A stretch of 64,000 bases of DNA from Branchiostoma lanceolatum (Eukaryota > Chordata > Leptocardii > Amphioxiformes > Branchiostomatidae), in contig NC_089735.1 in the NCBI RefSeq assembly GCF_035083965.1, positions 6,722,001 through 6,786,000 on the forward strand, in the 5' to 3' direction. Positions 49,401-59,200 of this stretch are shown here, one piece after another. The notes under the pieces are model-generated. The model had not been told where the DNA came from. It saw only the letters and a program-made list of their open reading frames with translations, and made no database searches. The stretch's first letter is position 1; each line of letters begins with the position of its first letter. A program made the position numbers and the translations under genes.

Positions 49401-50089
49401 TAAGAATGCGGTGCCAATGGTGCTGTTGTTGTTGTGAAATCTAAACTTGGCTTTAATCACAAACACTGCGACAGTAGCTGACCATAAAAAAATGACTTCT
49501 ATATTTGCCCGTGTTTCCATGCAGGAGGGACACACATAGGGAAAACCCGACACGGCGAAAGGGTGGCATGTTCGGACTTGTGAAAGGACAACAAAAGTCA
49601 GGCGATGGAAAATGGAGCGAACATGATATCACGTGCCTCCACAAAAACAAATGGCCCGTCTGGGACATTTTATTTTCTTCAAGGGTCACGGGCATGGGGC
49701 CCATATCTCTGCGTTTTCAGACATATCAACTTATCCATATGGAGCCTAGTCCCTTCCTCTGCTATATCTTAGAGCATTTGGAGTCTCCTGGCGTGTCAAT
49801 CGTTAAGAATAACTACCTTCACGACCAAAATAACAATTGTTTTCAGGGTGCCAAGACAAGCCAGACGGGGGCAACTTACGATAGACACACTGGCCTTGCG
49901 GAGCGCCTTGTTCTCCTCCTGTAGCGCCTTGCAGCGCATCCTGAAGGTCTCCAACTCTATCTTGAGAACTCTGTTCTCCTGCTGCAGAGAACTGATGCGG
50001 TTGTGGAGCTCCTCTGTGGGAGAGGTGGCCTTACTCCCTCCCCCATCTGTCGACTCACTCTCGCTCATCTCGCTCGCGCTGTCCGCCAT
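37478..50089 (-). CDS. CCDC6: coiled-coil domain-containing protein 6 (CCDC6), complete, 9 coding exons
   Basis: Exons in transcript order: 50089-49880, 45217-45068, 42115-41987, 41557-41454, 40995-40838, 40138-39982, 39238-39141, 38201-38083 and 37552-37478 (TAG). All have GT-AG borders, phases agree, and they sum to 1200 bases (399 residues; human CCDC6 is longer, mainly in its proline-rich end). The start [16 protein letters not shown] matches the family. Residues about 27-310 are a nearly continuous coiled coil with typical blocks ([59 protein letters not shown]). Then comes [16 protein letters not shown], the Ser/Pro region carrying phosphorylation sites in vertebrates, and a shortened Ser/Pro tail with SPDKGF. 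The vertebrate protein is a cytoplasmic/nuclear scaffold linked to 14-3-3 and PP4 and to DNA-damage signalling; this function is taken over from the family. Exons 3 and 7 are accompanied by extra, defective copies. Confidence 0.96.
39262..39354 (-). pseudogene. duplicate of CCDC6 exon 7, copy 2 (non-functional)
   Basis: Repeats the exon at 39141-39238, including the acceptor TTTTCAG/GGCCTT. The frame reads [19 protein letters not shown] and then SMLx: the donor (CAG/GTGGG) is lost, and the text runs into TAA. It probably cannot be spliced in productively. Confidence 0.85.
39385..39482 (-). pseudogene. duplicate of CCDC6 exon 7, copy 3 (non-functional)
   Basis: A third tandem copy. It carries a 6-base insertion just after the acceptor (AGATTT), a one-base change of register at ATGGATGGGATCC, and like copy 2 it lacks the donor and reads into TAA. 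Copies 2 and 3 share features (for example CCATTTCTAGT) that copy 1 lacks, so they derive from each other or from a common copy. Confidence 0.8.
39767..39793. repeat. isolated 27 base hairpin
   Basis: Perfect 13 bp arms AACCAAACATAGT / ACTATGTTTGGTT around a single G, in a CCDC6 intron. It is not related in sequence to the CAAGGAGG hairpins. Confidence 0.7.
42155..42555 (-). repeat. four partial tandem copies of CCDC6 exon 3 with their acceptor sites
   Basis: Upstream of the complete exon 3 (42115-41987) stand four more copies of its first 67-75 bases together with the end of the preceding intron. Acceptor-side exon edges fall at 42221, 42333, 42445 and 42555, a period near 112 bases. Each copy ends at LeuMet, where the true exon has ATGAGGAAG; three copies have ATGAGTAAG or ACAAGTAAG, which creates a GT donor. 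The most distal copy has a 2-base deletion and an immediate TGA, and copy 42155-42221 lacks part of the EQEQE codons. Inclusion of a 73-base copy would shift the frame. Confidence 0.85.
43484..44205. mobile_element. 722 bp PIF/Harbinger-type element in a CCDC6 intron
   Basis: GGCCCAATTTATACAGAGTT at the left is answered by CTTGTGTAAATTGGCCC at the right, and TTA lies directly outside both ends (43481-43483 and 44206-44208). A 3 bp TTA target fits PIF/Harbinger. AGATATCT occurs near both ends as a repeated internal word. An interior plus-strand frame from ATG 43646 (begins [17 protein letters not shown]) is Arg-rich and could be a remnant of a transposon protein, but it has no identifiable domain. 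Confidence 0.8.
44825..45023. mobile_element. 199 bp small inverted-repeat element
   Basis: CAGGGGTTTTTCTAGA at the left and AGATGAACCCCTG at the right form short terminal inverted repeats, the interior being unrelated to CCDC6. It ends 45 bases from exon 2 (45217-45068). No clear target duplication. Confidence 0.55.
45530..45607. mobile_element. 78 bp miniature foldback element
   Basis: Perfect 17 bp arms TTAACCTTCTCCCTGCT / AGCAGGGAGAAGGTTAA with a 44-base interior, in CCDC6 intron 1. Confidence 0.8.
45608..49879 (-). other. CCDC6 intron 1, remainder
   Basis: No exon on either strand is convincing. A C-homopolymer lies at about 46252-46261. The longest chance frame (49505-49924 plus) overlaps exon 1 antisense and has no domain. 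Confidence 0.5.
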
Positions 50090-53000
50090 CTTGGAAGTGA
50101 AGTAGGGCGAGACGGCGCGGTGCATCCTGGGGGACGAATAAAAAAACTCAGGTGACTTCACCTGAGCCTTGGGCGTGTCAAGGGGGCGTGTCAGTTTAAA
50201 TTGCGCAACATTGTTGCCAGATCTTGCGCAACTTAAGCTTTCTAATACTAGTAATCCGCCACTCCCTAGCGTCAACTCTGAATTAAGAAATCGAGACGGT
50301 ACACTCGTATCTTTTTGACTTGAAGTTAGACTAGCCTCTACCAGGCCCCGCGGATCGCTGGAAAAATGGTAGAAATTGGCCAAAAAGAGTGAATTGTACA
50401 TTGTATGAAGGGAGTCGCTTACGCAGAGAGTTTCCAATCTGCAACCCTAGGCCTCCAAGTGAATCCCTGGCAAATATTCTCCCGGCGTAGTTAGTCAGTG
50501 GTAGACTTAAGTTAGACCTCCCGATGATGATAAGCGAATTGTTTCACGACTCAATCGAACTAATATTTACCACGATCAACATTTCAATACATGTAACGTT
50601 ACTCCGGTACGGAAGGACAATGTCTACGTTCTTTGTATCACGTACTGCAGACGTGGGAAGCATAACAAACGTTACACGAGAAACTGATTGCATTCTGGCA
50701 CATGACCGCATAAATTACGATCTTACCGAGTCGTCTGCATGGTCATGGTGTCGCGGATATCTAGTGACATGATTTCAAAGCTTCTTGTTATAACGTTACT
50801 ACATTGCAATAAGAAGCAACTAAGAAGAAAATACTATACACGGTTAGACTAACATTGATGTGTAAAATGCATTTCACATTCTATTAAATACTTTATCTGT
50901 AAGATGAAAGGAAATGCCAATCTGCCGAGGGAAATCGAACTGGCAATGTAATGGTGACAAAATTTAATTTGATATTCATTTGCTATTCAAACAACGTCAC
51001 GTGTGACGCGGGGTTGCTGGTGTCTGACATTGGAGATTAGTAATCAAGGCAACGTCGTATTTTGTCCAGTAGGGAGCAGGTTCGATATGTCCATGGTAGT
51101 CTAATCTGACAGGTGTTTGAACCTGCGGGGTGATACACCGGTGCACCATGGACAAAAGAGACTGTTCGTGCATTGGGATTCAATTTTTGACTGAATTCTA
51201 ATGTCTCTTTTGGTTGTCAGTTGTTAGGTCGGAATTGAACATAGCAAAACATTCAAAACACATGTACAGTACTAGCCCCCCTTTTCGTTCGTGCGTCCGT
51301 CCATCCATTCATTCATTCTTTCTTTCTATCTTTCTTCTCGAGCTCTCTTTCGTTGCACATGGGGCTATGCAAACTATGCGAGCTTTGACAGACGTAACGT
51401 TACGCACGAAGACGTTATATTAACGTTAACGGCTACATATATAAAGAACGTGCCGTTGCCATGCAAGATGCTCTCTTTATGATGACTTTACTTTAAAGAA
51501 TGTCAATGCTATCTGCCTTCAATCCGACCCGACTCCTTCGATTTCCGAGCTTCATACAATGTAAAGACCACACTTACCTGTCCGAATGGACAGGTGTGTG
51601 CGACAGTTCCAGGAAATCACGTGTGCGTTTGCGCATGCCCGCTCCCGTTTAGAGTAGTAGTTTCACGTTACAACAGGTAAACAACAGGTAGCTAACTAGA
51701 AGGCAGGTCAGAGAGTGTTTCGTTTTCAAGTTCACCGTTGGAAAACGCATCGAGGTACTAGTATCCTCGTTTTGTAGTTTCCTGCCGCCATTTCAATTTT
51801 TCAGTAATGAGTACTACGTAGTGAGTAAAACCGTTGGTCCGTAGGCAAAGAAGAACTGTCGTTCGACCATGTCGTTTGAAAATGCAGCAGCAGAAAGCAA
51901 CAAGCACTTCGTTAACTAGCACTTGCAGCCACACAGTTCAATCGGCTTGTGGCATTCTTAAGAAATGGATATCTATCTTGACTTCCCGGTTTCGTAGTTT
52001 AACAAAGAGGGAACTGCGTCTTTGGAACGTTGTTTTTTAAATGTTGGAAACTTGCCCTTTGAAACTTGACCGTCCGTCACAATAGGTACATTGATTAACG
52101 CCTCTGTACACTACAACTCTTTCTATGTGTCGTATGTAACGTTACGTATGGTTTAGTGGTGGTATGCTACATGTCTACGAACACATGCCCGTAATCGATA
52201 TCAAGTTACAAGGTCTTGAGACGTTTAGCAGGTATTCAGCTCTGGGCGGCTAACGTTACCTTAAGACATCATTTTGGAAAGAAACACAAGGTCACGTACG
52301 TTTTCTCACTTGTCATTGCAACCAATTACACCTCTTATTAACGTGAGAATCTGTTGATCTCCAAGCAGATGTACGGATCTGCCTAGGTTAGGAATCTGTG
52401 TGGTTTAAAAAAATAGCTGACACCACAATCTAAGTCATGAAAAATATTCTAACGTATCTGCTGCAAAATAACATTTTTATTAACATTAATGATTAACATG
52501 TGTCGAAAATGATTTAGAATGGGAATATTTCATTTGTTAGTTTTCGTGCGGGACATTTAAACCAGTAAGGCGTGTACGTGACTTGGAAGTACGACTATTT
52601 GTTGACGCGTAGAAGTTTAAACTTTGACCCTGTGTGGGGAGGAGTCGGTGCTAGCTTCTTAAAATGGTTGCTTCTGACTGTGTGTTTGCCAATGCACCTG
52701 TCGGAATTAATCAGCTACATGTAGGAATTATTGTGTATGACTGAGATTCTGCACCCTACTAGCTTTCCGTTACAGCATTGTAGTCAAATATCCTGCATGG
52801 CTCCTGCCAGCAGATATAGCGTATAGGAGGGAGCATGTTTTTGCCCTTTGACAGTAAACAAAAAGAACGAAAAACAAAGTGACGTCAATCCCAACAGTCG
52901 TGTCAATTCAAACAAAAGGTTTAAAGTGATTGATGAATGACATAACATTAGAGGTTGACCATAAAACTGTCTCATTTGTCTCTTTCGTCGCTTGTAGACC

Positions 53001-53261
53001 ATGAATGTCAAAAACATTGTGAAGTGATCTATCTAACGACAAGCATGCTATCAATGCATTGATATTTAACTTATATTCACGGGAAAAACAACACTTTGCA
53101 GTGCACAAAGTAGTCCAAGGCTGCAAATTATGTTACCTACTAACAATTTTTTCCTGATATAAATTACTCTAAAATGTGAACTTGTCCGTGTTTTCTGGTG
53201 CAAATAATCATTTGCAGTGCTTTAAACATAATGTTTTAAGTGTCATGTTTTTGGTTTGTAG
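50090..53261. promoter_or_regulatory. divergent intergenic region between CCDC6 and the VWA gene
   Basis: The two genes are transcribed away from each other, so both promoters must lie here. GTAACGTTAC or TAACGTTA occurs at 50593, 50791, 51394, 51421, 52136 and 52251. The VWA ATG follows directly on an acceptor (GTTTGTAG/ATG), so its transcript needs an untranslated first exon somewhere in this region, possibly around 51.6-51.9 kb, where sequence composition is richer in CpG. No TATA box was assigned. The short hairpin ACCTGTCCGAATGGACAGGT lies at about 51579. Confidence 0.45.
50147..50166. promoter_or_regulatory. palindrome with paired E-boxes upstream of CCDC6 ATG
   Basis: CTCAGGTGACTTCACCTGAG has 9 bp arms separated by CT and contains CAGGTG and CACCTG, both E-box type words, 58 bases upstream of the CCDC6 start codon. 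It may be in the promoter or 5' UTR. Function is inferred only from motif form. Confidence 0.4.
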
Positions 53262-56200
53262 ATGCCGCTAGACACCGTGTTGTGTCTGGACACGTCCGGG
53301 TCCATGTACGGTGCGGGGATGGACTCCTTGCGGAGGGCGGTGCGCCAGTTCCTGCAAGGAGTACAGGAGACCGCAAGTGAGACCGGCCTTCGCGAGAACG
53401 TCGCAGTGGTGGAGTTTGGGAGCAGAGTCAGGATCGTCCAGTCTTTGACCAACCAGTATTGGCGAGTGCAAGGTGCCGTCGGTACGTTTCAAGTGTTCGT
53501 TTCTCTGTCTGTCAGTCTGTTTGTTTCTTTTTAGATTCAGCCTTTCGCTTAAGCTTTAGAAATAGGCACACAACACATTACAATATCACATTGTGATATA
53601 TCTTTTATCATAACAGGTGTGATGAATGTGCACGAGAGTGACCACCCTAGGTTTTTTTTACTATCCTGACATTTGAGTAAAGTGACAGAAATTCGAAAAA
53701 GTCCGTTTCGCTGAAAGCAATAAAGGCTATCAAAGATCAGAAAATCAGTCTTCCCATTACTGTGGATAGGAGGACGACTATATATAGCAACGCTAATTTT
53801 TGTTTTTAAAGACGTCGCCTTTTCTCCACAGACGGTCTGCAGGCAAACGGCGGAACCCCCATGTTCGAGGGTCTGATGGAGGCTTTGAAGGAAATATTGC
53901 AAAATGGTGAGTTTACTTGGAATTTTGTTTCTTTTATCTTCTGCAGTACGCCTAGAATGTCAATTTACTATGTCAATGTTGTTTCATTTAGATACAAACT
54001 TTGCCAAGTGAGCCTGAATCGCGAGTGCCACACTCCAAATCTGTTTATGTATATCATATTTTGAAGTTGAACGCAACCTTGACCTTCTTATTGCGGTCAT
54101 TGATAGGAGGGGTCATCTCCCTGGCCGGAGGAAGAATCAAGATGACCCCACGGGTCATCCTCATGACGGACGGGAAACCAACGGTGAGCTGTTCATTAAT
54201 AAGAAGTTTATTGCTTGCAAGTTCATGCCCGTGGGCTAATTGCAAATACATGGTAAAGACATAGGGAAAAACATACATGCGTCAGTAAACTGTGTCTGAC
54301 TTTGTTGTAACAATAGGCTACTGGTACTGAATACAATTGTTGGCTATATCTAGACTAGCTGGCCATGGGTTTGACTTCTTTTTTGGAGGCAGTGGAAGAC
54401 GAAAAGTCCCACTTTTTCTAGTATTTGTGGGTTTTGTGCTTTCAAGAGAAAGGTAGCTTTTTGTTCATCCGTGAATGTGTAAAAGTAGGGGTATTTCGTG
54501 GTAACTTGTTTAAATAATTCGGTTCTTTTGTCACTGTTAAATAGACAGCTTGGATATAAAAATGTGTTTCATTAATACCAAGGAGGTTTAATCTCATTAA
54601 ACCTCCTTGCTAATATCAATTATTTTGTATTATAGACTAGTGTTGACATTGTCTTCTTTGGAGCTTTCAAGCCACGATCTTCATGAGTGAGTTCAATTTG
54701 TATAGTTAACAGACCTCGCTCCAACAAAACGCACAAGTCTCTTCGAGTTACCAGCTGTCCATTCAAACCTTCATGAAGTTCAAATGACCAATCACTGAAG
54801 ATACGTGACCTCACAGACGCGTGACGTCGCTGACTGATAACGGCTGCATGTGCGATTACAGTAACCAGCCTTTGAGGAAACTTTTTGTTACGATGGAATA
54901 AAGCTGATTATACCACCATTCCACTAGGGCGGCGGCCTCGCTGCGACCGCGCTACGACCGAGTCACGGCCAGTGTTCTCGTGAACTTTCACTACTCGTCC
55001 CACCACAGAGAATTTTTCAGCGTACTACCAGGTTCTCCTCTGATTCACACCACTACTATTGTACAACTACCAGCATCTAAGTCATTCTACAGTAACAGCT
55101 TTTTTCCACGAACTGCAAAACTCTGGAATTCCCTCCCAGCCCACTGCTTTCCCCCCGAATACAACTTACAAACCTTCAAAAGAAACACACACCGCTGTCT
55201 CTCAACTATGCCACATTAGTTCAATTAGTTCAAAGCCGAGAAGTGGCCTCTTACGGCCTTGTATTGAGCGAGATCGTTAGAAAAAAAAATTCATAGCTAG
55301 AATGCTCAACAAATGTCATGACTAAAAAAAAGCGAATCATTTTACGATTGTGTGTCTTGTTATCTTTGCATGCGTCTTGGTTTTCATGTTGTAAGATATT
55401 CCTATCATGAAGTTATACAAATTCAATTTATGTCGCAGTGAGGTGGCAGCGCAATCGCCGTCCACTGGAAGGGGGGGCATTACTTTGTTAACGGACACAA
55501 CAGGTGACATTTCATACTGATGAAGAAGTTTAATGTTTCATTTAGAACGCAGAGAAGGTGATAGTGGCGGCTGCGAGTTTCAGTCCGAAGGGTTACAGTC
55601 AAGTTGGTCTGCCCTACCCCATCCCCATCGCCTGTGTGGGGTGCGGCTCGGAGGTTGACGTGGTCAGTAAGCTATTCATGATGTCTATGCTAAACTATCA
55701 TATCCTGTAGAATTTAATGGTCCTTAATGGGACAACTGGACTTTTGCACAGTAGGGAGTGATCAGACGTGAACCATTACGAATTATGAAATGGTTGTGCG
55801 TTTTTTGTTTGTTCACATTTTGTATCTTGTATCGTGACATAAAATCATCCTTCGCGTAGATGTGCAAATGTGTATGTAAGTGTCATGTCTTTGTCTACAT
55901 ATTCCATGCAGAAATTAAGATTTGCTTTGATATACATACATTATGATTTGCATTAATATACATACATACGACACTTTAATCGGATGGTCCTGTAGGGTTT
56001 GTTAGCCGTAATCGCCAAGATCACGAACGGGATGTTCGCCATTGGTGACGTCAGCGAACTGTCCAGCTTCTTTCGCAAACAGGTAACACATAAACAACCC
56101 AGGCTATTACACGTTTTCCGTTCTGATTTTTATCATCTTCAAAACGTACGTTTTTGGTGCGGATGCAATGGTGTTTGTTGATAAAAGAGCAAATAAACCT

Positions 56201-59200
56201 TGATCATCAGCTCCTGTGCTCTGATACATTATTCCATCCGTCTCTGCTATAAACAAGAATCTCCTTTTTACAGGTTCTCCTTATCCGATTTGCCCTGCAG
56301 TTCGCCCACGGTAAATATCATTCTATTTTGATCAATTAACAGCTTAATTGTGTTAACAGGAGAAAATTTGGATAGGAGTAGCAAGAAAGAGAAAAAAAGT
56401 TTAAATCATTTGACGATTCTACAGATATGGAGAAGCTCCGGAACCTGATCTTGCTGCGGGAGTTTATGGCTAGGATGGGAGAACAGGTCAGCGAAGAGGA
56501 ACTGGTTAGTACACACTCACTACAAATACTTTGGGCAGCTGTATCTGTATCTCTGTAGCAGGTATAACCGCCCTTCGGCGTAACACACCAGCTTTGCAGG
56601 CACGTGGCGCGGTAGCAGCTGGCTATATTACACTGAACGACCTAGCTGTCACATCCAACCTTTGCACATCTATCTGCAAGCGCTCTTTAAAGTGTTCCAC
56701 TCTACTATAGTTCAAGGAAAATTCGAATTTTTGAACACGTAGGTTGAATGTTTACGTATCTCCGTTTTTTTCCAAACTCTTTGTTCCTTTATTTTAAGTC
56801 TACATCAACATTGTCGGGGCACATCATACGGATAACGAGGTCTCGATGTAGTAGTAGTACATGTGTTTACATGTATTATCATAAAGTGTAGAAGGCGTGA
56901 CTATACGTTAGCACGTACAGCTTGACCAATGTTGAAAGTAGGCCAACAGAAATTCATATACTAGTACAAGTTTACAACACTAAATACACTTGAAGAAACG
57001 CGGGCTTGCTCAATCTGCGAAATCTCCGCCATGTACAGAGCTTTTAGTACTTTTCCTCGTGCTCTACAGATCGGACTGAAGACGCTCCTGTTGGCGATGA
57101 TAGTCGCCGCGTCGGCCGAGGAAGAGAGCCCGTCCCCGCCGCCAGCCCAACTGGCAATTACTGCTCCTCCACCGAGGGTAATAAAATACCCGCTTCTGTT
57201 AATAGTAAATTCTAACAAAATACATAGAGAATTTGTATTTTACCAAACCTATTGGATTCAATCATAATATTATGTACATGTATGGGTAGAAAAAATAGGG
57301 TGACCACTCTCAGTGAGCTGTGACCAGTCAGCACTAGGAAGGCATACCATAGAAATAGTTAACGTAAGAGACTGTCAATCAGCACCAAGGAGAGATACCT
57401 ATCAAGATTTAGTTGAGAAATAGCCAATCAGCACCAAGGAGAGGTAACAAAACAGAAATCTGAATAAGAGATGGTCAATCAGCACCAAGGATGGATACTA
57501 TACCAACAATTAATGTAAGAGTTGGCCAATATGCACCAAGGATGAATACCAAACGATAATTGTGCTTCAACAATACAACAGTCAAGGAGAGTATGATTTC
57601 CGCATGGTTCCTTTGCAACAAGATTAACCTATATATTTTGATGTTTTAGTCATATTCGCCTCCAGTCAGGACACAGCCGGTCAGAGTCAGGTAAATATGA
57701 GACCAGTTTTGCCATTTTGCTAACCTGATTAACGAAATGTGCTGCATCAGCGTATTCTCCAATGAGGTTTCGATCGGGGGGCTAGGAGTGTCAACTGCCA
57801 ACATTATTTCATGTGGTTTCGGACCAACCAAGTTTACCCAATCTCGATCTTCGAAAATCGATCTAGAGTCTTGTAAATGTAAATGTGACAAAATCCCGTC
57901 TACTTCTTATGTCGGCAGGGAGGAAGTGAACCACTGTCTGCACTGCGTGATATCGCTCTTCTTCCCTCTCTGGATCTTCGTCTGGTGCTATCTGGTACGG
58001 GCGACTTCACATGCACGACGCGAACATTCTCATTATGTTTCACATAAAACCACCTTCCTGTGTGTCACTTTATGAAATCGTTGTGTCAAGAATTTACACC
58101 GACTTTGATGTTGTACACGTTGGCAATATTGATAGTAATTTAATAAATCAAAGAGCTCTAAATTTTAAGTTATAGAAACAAACTTTGCAATTTTCTTTTC
58201 TATCCGCAAAAAGATGTCATATGCAGTTTAAGTACGAGGTTCGTTATTTGTTGTTACTCATGTCATCCATGCTGTTTCACAGTGTTGTGCTGACTAAAGA
58301 AGGCAAACGGAAAGACAGAGAAAAGCAAGATGGCCGTGTGTTACAATGTTTGGGGTGATCTTCAGCACCGTGTTGAGGCTTCGTTACAACCACCACTTCC
58401 CTGCAACTTTAAATTTGTTCGTTTTAAAGATTTGGGGTTTGCTTTTGCAATACTTCGTTGGGACAATTTTAAGACTTTTTCTACAATTGTCAAGATCATT
58501 TTTCGTGTGTTGTGCGACTGTAAATATCTTTGACACATTTTTTAAACATTGCTACTTTTTACTTATGTGTGTCTGCTGTATACGCAAGGAGGTTGGTATA
58601 CGCAAGTCCAATTGTAAATATATATTGACTATTACATTGTATCAAAATTCAGCCTGGGTACCACCCTGGTTAGATTCTACCCTCCGGCCACTATCCATCG
58701 AGTGTGTGAACTAACATAGATGGTACTAACCTGGCAAAACATATTGTATACTACGGAAGAGTGTAGTATTTTTTTTAAACTCAAGCAATAAAAAGATAAA
58801 GCAAAAATAAATATTTCCTTTATTTGAGTTCTTTAATGATTGCTGGATAGCTGTGGGCTTTTCATGTAACATCCCTGTGGCCTGTAAATGAATGAAGCAG
58901 TTGAAGATGCTGCAGTGTGACTTGTGCCTGGTAGAAGGCGCTTGAGTATGTTTCCAATGTGAATATCTAACCACTTTGAGGGGAGGGGAGGGGAACAAGC
59001 ATATTGCCTAAGGTTTCCGGCGTAAGCTACGTGTTCGCCCTGTGACTTATGAGAATATATACTGACATTCGAATTCCCTCACACAGCTCGACATTAAATA
59101 TTGCTCTATGACGACATACATTAACAATACCATAGTACTGGCGTCACAATGCCATTGGTGTCATTATTACGTTACGCGATTTCCTGTCTCCGGTAGAACA

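Noticed and set aside
49505-49924. 139-codon plus-strand frame
   Set aside because: Lies in CCDC6 intron 1 and overlaps exon 1 antisense; no domain.
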